A DNA stretch of 5,929 bases from Armatimonadota bacterium (GCA_023428805.1 JAEYWW010000137.1:1-5929); one strand, 5' to 3'. Counted from the first letter of the stretch, positions 1 through 5,223 are shown. Made by a program: numbers and translations. Notes: a model not told the origin generated them from the sequence alone.

Positions 1-885
1 GGGTTTACCCGCTGGCTTGCTCGCCCAGCGGCTGGCGTAGGTCGCATCCTCCGCCCGAATTCTGACTGTCCAATGCCCGCTCTCAACCTTGCGCTTGAAC
101 TCTTTCAATGTGGTTTCACCATTGACGCGAACTCTCGGCAATCGGAACGGATCGTGTCCTGGTTGAACTGGACCCCCACCTTTGTCCCATGCCGTCAAAT
201 ATCCTGCTGTCCGAGTGTGCTTCACGACCTCATCGTTGAATCTGCCTGCAGGATAGGCCAGAGTTGTGATCGGATTGCCGATCTTCGACTCACACAACTG
301 CTTCGAGTCCTTCAGCTCTCGGTCCATCTGCGCGGTTGAAAGGATCGTCAAGTCGGGGTGGGTCATCGTGTGGGAGCCGTAGGCCATGCCTGTCTGCTGC
401 ATCTGACTGACGTGATCCCAGGTGACATGACGCGGCGATCCAACCGTGGAGCCAACCAGAAAGATTGTCGCGCTGACTCCGTGCTTCTGGAGGATGGGGA
501 ACGCCTTTTCAAAGTTGTCTCGATAGCCGTCGTCGAGGGTGATCGCCACCGCTTTCTCGGGAAGCTCCGTCTTGTTGAGGAGGGCTTCCTGCACGTCGTA
601 GACGGAGATGAGCGTGAACCCGTTTTCAACGAGATAGGCGACCTGCTCTTCAAAATCCTCAGGGGAAACCGTGAGGTCGCGCAGAAGCCGATTTTTAGCC
701 TGGTCTTCCGTCAAATCATCGATCCGGTGATACATCAAGACGGGCACCGCGAAGTCGGCGGTGGTTTTGATCTGTGGTTTGGCTTCGGGAGGGGGACCGG
801 ACTGAACTGTGGGTTTTTCAACCACGCACGCCGCCGGCACGAGGCCGCAGACAACCGAAAGCGCGAACCATCCCGAACGCTTCAT
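1..885 (-). CDS. Polysaccharide deacetylase (NodB homology domain), exported; 3' end cut by window edge
   Basis: Reading the minus strand from ATG at 885 gives 295 residues with no stop before the left edge. Residues 1-20 form an N-terminal export signal (positive start, hydrophobic core, ending PAAC). Cys20 could be lipidated, but Pro at -3 is not a standard lipobox, so secretion or lipoprotein status is open. A Pro-rich linker follows, then VPVLMYHRI near residue 47, the usual opening of this family. Catalytic motifs are all present: TLDDGY with Asp118 and Asp119, SHTMTHP with metal-ligand candidates His172 and His176, and AYPAGRFND near 210-218. By family knowledge these enzymes remove N-acetyl groups from surface polysaccharide or peptidoglycan sugars using a divalent metal; the substrate here cannot be told. 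The gene begins 45 bp after carA on the same strand, with a weak GGAA ribosome site about 6 nt before ATG, so it may share the carA transcript. The C-terminus lies outside the window. Confidence 0.93.
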   Translation of the reverse strand, partial: MKRSGWFALSVVCGLVPAACVVEKPTVQSGPPPEAKPQIKTTADFAVPVLMYHRIDDLTEDQAKNRLLRDLTVSPEDFEEQVAYLVENGFTLISVYDVQEALLNKTELPEKAVAITLDDGYRDNFEKAFPILQKHGVSATIFLVGSTVGSPRHVTWDHVSQMQQTGMAYGSHTMTHPDLTILSTAQMDRELKDSKQLCESKIGNPITTLAYPAGRFNDEVVKHTRTAGYLTAWDKGGGPVQPGHDPFRLPRVRVNGETTLKEFKRKVESGHWTVRIRAEDATYASRWASKPAGKP

Positions 886-930
886 GGCGATTCCAACACG
901 CCGGCCTCGCGGAACGCTCCCGAAAACCGA

Positions 931-2028
931 TCACTTTGTGATCTGATCAACGAACTGCACGAAGTATTTGCGCGAATCCCACGGCCCGGGGGCGGCTTCC
1001 GGGTGATACTGAATGCTGGATGCATCCGCGGACACAACACGGATTCCCTCCACTGTGCCGTCGTTCAAATTCAATTGCGTCACCTCTGCTCCGGTGCCAG
1101 CCAGCGAGTCGGGGTGCACGGCGTAGCCGTGGTTCTGGCTCGTGATCGTCACCGAGCCATCCAAAAGGTCTTTGACCGGGTGATTTGACCCTCGGTGGCC
1201 GAACTTCAGCTTGAAGGTTTCGCCTCCGACCGCGCGGCAGAGCATTTGATTGCCGAGGCAGATTCCGAAGATCGGACGCTGTCCGAGAAGGTTCTTGACC
1301 GTGCCAACCACAGGCTCCAAACGCGCCGGGTCACCCGGGCCAGGGGAGAGGAGGATGCCGTCGGGATTGTGTTCCAGAATCTGGTCGACCGAAGCCGTCG
1401 CAGGATAAACCAGAGATTTCACGCCTAGCGCGGCGAAGCGGCGAAGAATGTTGTATTTGAGCCCGCAATCAAGGACGCTGATGACCGCCTTGAACCCATC
1501 GCGGTCGGTGTTCAATTCCTCGCGCCCCGAATACCCCCAGGCGTAGGGTTCATCGGTGGTCACTGAAAAGACGAAATCCTGCTCGTCGTATGCGCCTGTG
1601 GCCGTCAGCTTTTCCCTCGCTTCCTCGACTGTCGGTGCGATGCCGCCCATTGTGACGCCGCCCGACCGGATGCGCTTGGTGAGGGCGCGGGTGTCGATGC
1701 CTTGAATCGCAGGAAGCCCTTTTGCGCGCAGAAAGTCGTCGAGTGAATGCCGTGCCCGCCAGTTGCTGGGTGAACCGCAGGCTTCCTTCACCACGATCCC
1801 GGTGGGTTGAAGACGATTGGACTCAAAGTCGTCTTCGTTGATGCCGTAGTTGCCGATGAGCGGGTAGGTGAAGACGACGATCTGACCGGCGTAGCTGGGG
1901 TCGGTGAGGATTTCCTGGTACCCGGTCATCCCCGTGTTGAAGACAACCTCTCCACTGGTGACGCCGGATGCGCCCAATTGCTGACCTTCGAAAACGGTGC
2001 CGTCACTCAGAAGAAGAACTGCGCTCAC
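931..2028 (-). CDS. carA: Carbamoyl-phosphate synthase small (glutaminase) subunit
   Basis: A full-length 365-residue CarA. It hydrolyses glutamine and passes ammonia to the large subunit CarB, which makes carbamoyl phosphate for pyrimidine and arginine synthesis in the cytoplasm. The N-terminal domain has the typical FNTGMTGYQEILTDPSY segment (residues 30-46). The class I glutamine amidotransferase domain occupies about 180-365, with LSPGPGDP (227-234), the nucleophile elbow GICLGNQ with Cys257, and the partner residues His342 and Glu344 in QYHPEAAPGP. Asn260 sits where many CarA proteins have His (GICLGHQ); it is not one of the triad residues. The start is GTG at 2028: an in-frame TAA lies two codons upstream, so no earlier start is possible. 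No good ribosome site is visible; AAGG is only about 1 nt from GTG. The gene is divergent from htpX and is followed by a deacetylase gene, not by carB. Confidence 0.97.
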   Translation of the reverse strand: MSAVLLLSDGTVFEGQQLGASGVTSGEVVFNTGMTGYQEILTDPSYAGQIVVFTYPLIGNYGINEDDFESNRLQPTGIVVKEACGSPSNWRARHSLDDFLRAKGLPAIQGIDTRALTKRIRSGGVTMGGIAPTVEEAREKLTATGAYDEQDFVFSVTTDEPYAWGYSGREELNTDRDGFKAVISVLDCGLKYNILRRFAALGVKSLVYPATASVDQILEHNPDGILLSPGPGDPARLEPVVGTVKNLLGQRPIFGICLGNQMLCRAVGGETFKLKFGHRGSNHPVKDLLDGSVTITSQNHGYAVHPDSLAGTGAEVTQLNLNDGTVEGIRVVSADASSIQYHPEAAPGPWDSRKYFVQFVDQITK

Positions 2029-2124
2029 GCCTTAACCCGAGGTGAGACCTTACCCGTTTCGGCTTTAGCGAACTGGTCCCAATCCTGCATTGTTCAGGCA
2101 CACCACAGCGTATGGTGGTATCAG
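2029..2124. promoter_or_regulatory. Divergent carA / htpX intergenic region
   Basis: These 96 bp separate the GTG of carA (minus) from the ATG of htpX (plus), so promoters for both genes should lie here or in the flanking coding ends. I found no convincing -35/-10 pair for either direction. The best plus-strand candidate is TTGTTC at 2090-2095 with TATGGT at 2111-2116, but its 15 bp spacer is short. Just before htpX, GGTGG at 2114-2118 is a plausible ribosome site, 6 nt from ATG. It is partly contained in a small inverted repeat, CACCA at 2101-2105 with TGGTG at 2113-2117. Confidence 0.45.
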
Positions 2125-2982
2125 ATGAACACCCTCAAAGTCGGTCTGCTTTTGACAGCTCTCACGGCTCTGTTCGTGTGGATTGGGCGCATGGTTGGCG
2201 GCGACACCGGCATGGTGATCGCCTTTATCCTGGCCTTGGTCATGAATTTCGGAAGCTACTGGTTCAGCGACAAATTGGTTCTCAGCGCGGTGCGCGCCCA
2301 GCCTCTTTCCGAACAGCAAGCTCCAGAACTCTACCGAATGGTTCTACGGCTTGCCGAACGGGCGGAGGTGCCGATGCCCCGTGTTTATCTTGTGCCCGAC
2401 CGCTCGCCCAACGCTTTTGCGACCGGGCGCAATCCGCAGCATGGCGTGGTTGCGGTGAACCAGGGATTGCTCGACATGCTGGACAAGCCCGAGGTTGAAG
2501 GGGTGATCGCCCACGAGCTCGCGCACATCAAGCATCGCGACACCCTCACGATGGCCATCGTCGCAACTCTGGCGGGCGCGATCATGGTGCTGACGCACAT
2601 TCTCCAGTTCACAACTCTGTTCTTTGGCGGCTCTGACCGCGAGGGCGGAGGAAATCCACTCGGGGCCTTGGCCGCGATCATTCTGGCTCCGCTTGCCGCG
2701 AGCATGATTCAAATGGCGGTCAGCCGTGCGAGGGAATTTGAGGCGGACCGAGCCGCCGCCGACTACATCGGCACCGGCCGAGGGCTGCAGAACGCGCTTC
2801 TGAAACTCGAACGAGGCTCCCGTGTAATACCGAGCAAGATGCCGGAAAACGCAGCCCATATGTGCATCGTGAATCCCCTGCGCGGCGGTGGGATCGCGAA
2901 GCTCTTCAGCACCCATCCTCCCATTGAAGAACGTGTCCGCAAGCTCGAAGAGCACGAAAGCCAGATTCGGAGGGCCGCGTAA
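2125..2982 (+). CDS. htpX: HtpX-type membrane zinc metalloprotease (peptidase M48)
   Basis: A 285-residue integral membrane protease, the normal size for HtpX. In well-studied bacteria HtpX takes part in quality control of misfolded membrane proteins, together with FtsH. Two hydrophobic segments lie at about 4-21 and 30-48. The family motif NAFATG is at 96-101, and HELAH (His130, Glu131, His134) supplies two zinc ligands and the catalytic acid. Two further hydrophobic segments lie at about 141-163 and 179-200. REFEAD (203-208) supplies the third ligand, probably Glu204, and the C-terminal signature FSTHPPIEERV is at 261-271. The reading frame is open back to 1807, but the family N-terminus and a GGTGG site 6 nt upstream point to ATG at 2125; the upstream part is antisense to carA. 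The TAA stop overlaps the ATG of the next gene by one base, so the two are almost certainly co-transcribed. Confidence 0.96.
   Translation: MNTLKVGLLLTALTALFVWIGRMVGGDTGMVIAFILALVMNFGSYWFSDKLVLSAVRAQPLSEQQAPELYRMVLRLAERAEVPMPRVYLVPDRSPNAFATGRNPQHGVVAVNQGLLDMLDKPEVEGVIAHELAHIKHRDTLTMAIVATLAGAIMVLTHILQFTTLFFGGSDREGGGNPLGALAAIILAPLAASMIQMAVSRAREFEADRAAADYIGTGRGLQNALLKLERGSRVIPSKMPENAAHMCIVNPLRGGGIAKLFSTHPPIEERVRKLEEHESQIRRAA
2969..2974 (+). promoter_or_regulatory. Strong ribosome binding site for the zinc-ribbon gene
   Basis: GGAGGG lies inside the last codons of htpX, 7 nt before the ATG at 2982. It is the clearest Shine-Dalgarno sequence in the window. It supports the choice of that ATG and suggests the small gene is translated efficiently from the htpX message as well as by coupling through TAATG. 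Confidence 0.75.
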
Positions 2983-3332
2983 TGTACTGTCCTCGCGGAT
3001 GTGGAATCGACCTCTCCCGAGCCAATCGTCAGGGAGTGGAAATCGACTATTGCCCGAAGTGCCAGGGCATCTGGTTGGATCGCGGTGAATTGGAGAAGCT
3101 GATCAGCCTGTCCAGCCAGAGGGTCGATCACCTGATGCCGCCCCCGGGCTCCCACCCAGGCAACCCCCAGGGGTCGCCGCATCGCCAAGATCAGCGCGAC
3201 TACCGTGGTGATCGGGATCAAGATTATCGCCGCCACGATGATGATGACGATGACTATTCCATTGACAAGCATGGTCGTCGTCGCCGCAAGCGAGAGCACT
3301 GGCTCGGTGAGATGTTCGACTTTTTTGACTGA
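2982..3332 (+). CDS. Small zinc-ribbon protein, zf-TFIIB type
   Basis: A 116-residue protein. The N-terminal 40 residues match the zf-TFIIB pattern: a first cysteine pair (Cys3, Cys7), a hydrophobic strand, then YCPKCQGIWLDRGELEKL with Cys24 and Cys27. The first pair is spaced C-x3-C (CPRGC) instead of the common C-x2-C. Residues about 52-105 are a low-complexity linker rich in Pro, Gly, Arg and Asp, with six Asp in a row at 86-91 followed by the basic run RRRRKR at 99-104. The protein ends in a short hydrophobic/aromatic tail, HWLGEMFDFFD, of a kind I recall at the C-terminus of other members. The family is widespread and its biochemical role is unknown; despite the name there is no evidence here for a transcription factor. 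Its ATG overlaps the htpX stop (TAATG), and it has a strong GGAGGG site, so a role linked to HtpX is an inference from context. Confidence 0.88.
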   Translation: MYCPRGCGIDLSRANRQGVEIDYCPKCQGIWLDRGELEKLISLSSQRVDHLMPPPGSHPGNPQGSPHRQDQRDYRGDRDQDYRRHDDDDDDYSIDKHGRRRRKREHWLGEMFDFFD

Positions 3333-3398
3333 AAACAGTCCCGAGTGCGGAATCTCACTGAACTTTCACAGAGAACTTTACGTTTATAAACAATACTG

Positions 3399-3508
3399 GT
3401 CCGGGCTCGCAAGAGCTTAGGATTGGACAAAAGGCGGCACTTAGTCCGCCGCAGCAAGAACGACGAGAACTCTTGGGTCCGGCTTTAGAAAGCCGGGCCT
3501 GTTTTTTT
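3399..3508 (+). ncRNA. Candidate structured RNA or long structured 3' UTR ending in a terminator
   Basis: Between the zinc-ribbon stop and the next gene there is no credible ORF, but several inverted repeats follow one another on the plus strand: GCTC/GAGC closing a GCAA tetraloop (3405-3416), flanked by GTCC (3399-3402) and GGAC (3425-3428); GGCGG/CCGCC with an 8-nt loop (3433-3450); CAAGA/TCTTG (3455-3475); and then the terminator hairpin. A TATAAA box lies at 3385-3390, about 9 nt upstream, but I see no good -35 at proper spacing. This could be an independent small RNA or simply the processed tail of the htpX transcript. It matches no RNA family I recognise. Confidence 0.22.
3475..3508 (+). 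terminator. Rho-independent terminator
   Basis: A perfect 8-bp stem, CCGGCTTT (3479-3486) with AAAGCCGG (3489-3496), is extended outward by GGGT/GCCT with G-U pairs at its two ends. It is followed by G and seven T (3502-3508). The orientation fits termination of plus-strand transcription from htpX and the zinc-ribbon gene, or of a small RNA in the gap. It lies about 140 bp beyond the zinc-ribbon stop codon. Confidence 0.87.
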
Positions 3509-3524
3509 GCTTCGACAGTCCGGC

Positions 3525-3530
3525 TAGAAT
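3525..3530 (+). promoter_or_regulatory. Possible -10 element for the 304-residue protein gene
   Basis: TAGAAT matches TATAAT at five of six positions and ends 9 nt before the proposed TTG start. A promoter is expected here because a strong terminator sits just upstream. No -35 is visible at 16-18 bp, since that place is taken by the terminator T-tract. If real, the message would have almost no leader, which agrees with the lack of a Shine-Dalgarno sequence. The call is weak. Confidence 0.22.
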
Positions 3531-3539
3531 CTGGTTGAT

Positions 3540-4454
3540 TTGGAACGTCGTGAATGGGTGAAGCTGCAGGTGTTTCTCGCCGCGAATGCGCCGGTGGGAG
3601 CGTTGATCCGAACTGGAAGTGATCGTTTGGCCCACCTGACTTTGTGGGATACGGAACGCGATCAGTTCACTCCTGGACAATGGCTCCGCGCCCGCGTTGA
3701 GCCCGCCACCGCCGACATCAGCCCCGACGGCAGCCTTCTGGTGTACGAAGCCTACGACCCTCGAAAAAAACGCCAGGCGCAGGCAGCGGAAACCCTGGGC
3801 CGTGAGGAGTACGATCGCTCCCATTGGACGGCGATCAGCCGTCCACCCTATTGGACAGCGCTCGACATGTGGTTCCACACCGATGCCCAGAACGGCGGCG
3901 GCCAGTTTGCTTCGGACGATGAACTTCTGCTTTTCCCGGAACTGGAGACAGCAGAGAAGAGGCCCGATCAAGGCCCTAATCCGTTGTCTTTGACCCCGAC
4001 CACGGTCGATGAGGCGAGTTTTGCGCGGCTCTGGCTTCAAAGAAAAGTGCGTGATGGCTGGCGCATCCTCCACGACCCGAGGCCAAAGGTGCGGAAGATG
4101 GAGGGCATGGCAGCGGACCTGCTGCTTGCGAAGTTTCGTCAGATCCTCGACCGCTCGGAGCAGGTGATGCTGCTGGCCAAAATAGGGCCGGAATCCGCCG
4201 CCGTGATGTGCGCCTACGCCACCGAGGATGGCTTCACCTGGAAGAGCTACGGAGTGGGTTCGTGGGAGTCACCAAAAGTCAAGCCCTTTGTGCGAGGCTG
4301 GATCGACCTCGATCAGCAGGGAAGATTGGTCTGGTGCGACGAGGGCTGTCTCTATGCTTGGGGGGAGGGTGAACCTGACCTTCTCTTCGATGCGCGTGAT
4401 ATGGCGTTCGAGCCGATCTCATCTCCCGATTGGGCCAAAGAGTGGCCAGAGTAG
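3540..4454 (+). CDS. Conserved uncharacterised protein, 304 residues
   Basis: An intact 304-residue soluble protein with no signal peptide or membrane segment. I do not know its function. It resembles a group of unnamed bacterial proteins I remember by the start VFLAANAPVGALIRTG, the stretch FTPGQWLRARV (43-53), ADISPDGSLLVYEAYD (58-73) and WTAISRPPYWTALDMW (96-111); this is recollection, not a search. The SPDG turn and the later strand-rich segment around 254-274 (WIDLDQQGRLVW and following) resemble blades of a beta-propeller. The protein is rich in Trp and in charged residues, and has a pair Cys266/Cys270. The start is TTG at 3540: an in-frame TAG lies at 3525, the first in-frame ATG is only at codon 110, and the family-like N-terminus begins near codon 11. 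GTG at 3558 is the alternative. No clear ribosome site is seen. It stands alone, after a terminator and convergent to the next gene. Confidence 0.85.
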   Translation: MERREWVKLQVFLAANAPVGALIRTGSDRLAHLTLWDTERDQFTPGQWLRARVEPATADISPDGSLLVYEAYDPRKKRQAQAAETLGREEYDRSHWTAISRPPYWTALDMWFHTDAQNGGGQFASDDELLLFPELETAEKRPDQGPNPLSLTPTTVDEASFARLWLQRKVRDGWRILHDPRPKVRKMEGMAADLLLAKFRQILDRSEQVMLLAKIGPESAAVMCAYATEDGFTWKSYGVGSWESPKVKPFVRGWIDLDQQGRLVWCDEGCLYAWGEGEPDLLFDARDMAFEPISSPDWAKEWPE

Positions 4455-4476
4455 CCCAATCTTCATAGACGGTGGG

Positions 4477-4500
4477 AGTGCTCGACCTTGGCCGAGCGCT
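4477..4500. repeat. Inverted repeat downstream of the 304-residue protein gene
   Basis: AGTGCTCG (4477-4484) pairs with CGAGCGCT (4493-4500), 8 bp including one G-U pair, around an 8-nt loop. It starts 23 bp after the TAG stop. It may stabilise the 3' end of the message or act as a weak terminator, but no run of T follows. Confidence 0.5.
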
Positions 4501-4577
4501 GGATTGAGAACCCTAGTGCTTCGTGTTGCGCTATGTAGAACTGTTGCAAAGGTTTGAGAACGTCAGCCTCGCGGTGA

Positions 4578-4597
4578 TGCACCTCTCCAGAGGTGCA
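4578..4597. repeat. Near-perfect palindrome GCACCTCT/AGAGGTGC
   Basis: TGCACCTCT (4578-4586) is the exact reverse complement of AGAGGTGCA (4589-4597), separated by only CC. This gives a 9-bp arm in DNA, or a hairpin with the innermost pairs open in RNA. No T-tract lies on either side. It could be a protein-binding dyad or a transcript-end hairpin; the function is unknown. Confidence 0.55.
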
Positions 4598-4653
4598 AGG
4601 CTCAACTTCAGTCGGGCTGTCATAAACCGCGCATTACAGGAAAACGCGAATGA

Positions 4654-4697
4654 TCCCGGGCAGGATGCCCGGGAGACTCATGAGCGGGACGCCCATG
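4654..4697. repeat. REP-like twin hairpins sharing a GGA triloop
   Basis: Hairpin one is TCCCGGGCA (4654-4662), loop GGA, TGCCCGGGA (4666-4674), a perfect 9-bp stem. After a 4-nt spacer, hairpin two is CATGAGCG (4679-4686), loop GGA, CGCCCATG (4690-4697), 8 positions with one A/C mismatch. The two share the core pattern GCrGGAyGC. The unit ends 24 bp beyond the DinB-like stop codon. Short GC-rich hairpins with GGGCAGGATGCCC and GCGGGACGCCC cores are, as I recall, repeated between genes in some PVC-group genomes; only one copy is present in this window. Confidence 0.5.
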
Positions 4698-4721
4698 CCA
4701 CGAAATGCGGCAAGTATGAGC

Positions 4722-5186
4722 CTAAGATGCGCTGCCTTCAATCAGGGTTTGAATGTAATAGATCTGCCCCTCGTGATAGGACATGTTCCAGAGGTGATAG
4801 GCGAGGACGTCCGCCACGTTGAATTCACCCGGGAAAGGCAGTTGGACTGGCTCGGCATAAGTCGAAGTGTCTGATTGCTGAATGAGGGAAGCTAGTTTTT
4901 GGGTCGCATCCCGGGTCATGGCCTCCAAGTCATCAAGCGATGTGATTTTCGAGCGTTCGCTGACCCAATTCATGTAGGAATTCTCATCCCACTCCAGCTT
5001 GCGTGATGTGAAAAGACCTTCGAACTCGTCCAGTGCGGTCGCGATCTCCTGGAGCATGTCGAGAGCCGAGCGGGATGCGGGGGTCGGCTTCCAATCGAGT
5101 TTGTCGGCGGGAAACTGCCGGGCGGCAAAAAACAGTCCATCCACTCGCTTGTTGGTCAGATTGATCAGAAGTTCCTGGGTGTTCAT
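4722..5186 (-). CDS. DinB-like four-helix protein
   Basis: A 154-residue cytoplasmic helical protein, the usual length for the DinB/YfiT superfamily. The N-terminal helix (about 4-24) is followed by KLDWKPTPASRSALDMLQEI (29-48), as in the family, and the C-terminal helix carries YHLWNMSYHEGQIYYIQTL (130-148), a strong family hallmark. The superfamily typically holds a metal with three His; some members are bacillithiol- or mycothiol-dependent transferases. Here His131 and His138 are present, but the first expected His in helix two is absent (LQEIATALDEF), and Asn134 sits four residues before His138. Metal binding is therefore doubtful and no reaction can be assigned. ATG at 5186 has no Shine-Dalgarno sequence. 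The gene lies 48 bp after the N-formylglutamate-amidohydrolase-like gene on the same strand. The stop is TAG at 4722. Confidence 0.88.
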   Translation of the reverse strand: MNTQELLINLTNKRVDGLFFAARQFPADKLDWKPTPASRSALDMLQEIATALDEFEGLFTSRKLEWDENSYMNWVSERSKITSLDDLEAMTRDATQKLASLIQQSDTSTYAEPVQLPFPGEFNVADVLAYHLWNMSYHEGQIYYIQTLIEGSAS

Positions 5187-5193
5187 CGAGGCA

Positions 5194-5223
5194 AGCTTAG
5201 TGAATTCAGAGCGCCCGTGTCAA
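5194..5223 (-). promoter_or_regulatory. Possible sigma-70 type promoter of the DinB-like gene
   Basis: On the minus strand TTGACA (5223-5218) is a perfect -35. After 18 bp comes TAAGCT (5199-5194), which keeps the T, A and final T of a -10. The predicted transcript start falls at or next to the ATG at 5186, which would give a leaderless message and agrees with the missing ribosome site. The -10 is poor, so read-through from the upstream gene is equally possible. Confidence 0.3.

Larger units (their letters stand above)
4455..4721. other. Convergent intergenic region with several inverted repeats, no gene seen
   Basis: This 267-bp gap lies between two convergent genes. The only sizeable open frame in it (4523-4822 plus) has the amino-acid composition of a chance ORF and runs antisense into the DinB-like gene. 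It holds four inverted repeats, listed separately. None is followed by a proper T-tract on either strand, so no intrinsic terminator can be named for either flanking gene. Confidence 0.6.

Noticed and set aside
358..1188. Long plus-strand ORF of 276 codons spanning the deacetylase and the end of carA
   Set aside because: It is antisense to two genes with clear family motifs, has no recognisable domain, and its Arg/His/Gly-rich composition is typical of a shadow frame in GC-rich DNA.
1807..2124. Upstream extension of the htpX reading frame
   Set aside because: It lies antisense to the carA start region and adds 106 residues not found in HtpX. The family N-terminus and a ribosome site support ATG at 2125.
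2344..2955. Minus-strand ORF of 203 codons inside htpX
   Set aside because: It is antisense to the zinc-binding and membrane regions of HtpX and has no domain, signal or ribosome site of its own.
3319..3331. T-run near the end of the zinc-ribbon gene as a terminator
   Set aside because: It encodes the FDFFD tail and no stable hairpin precedes it; the real terminator is at 3475-3508.
3205..3420. Plus-strand ORF overlapping the zinc-ribbon tail
   Set aside because: It is an alternative frame of the GAT-rich linker; the Met-rich start is produced by the same triplet tract.
3391..3508. tRNA or SRP RNA in the gap after the zinc-ribbon gene
   Set aside because: No T-loop consensus, acceptor stem with CCA, or SRP GGAA/AGCA core is present; only unrelated hairpins and a terminator.
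4523..4822. Plus-strand ORF of 99 codons in the convergent gap
   Set aside because: It runs through the hairpin repeats and into the antisense of the DinB-like gene, and its composition is Arg/Cys-rich with no recognisable motif.
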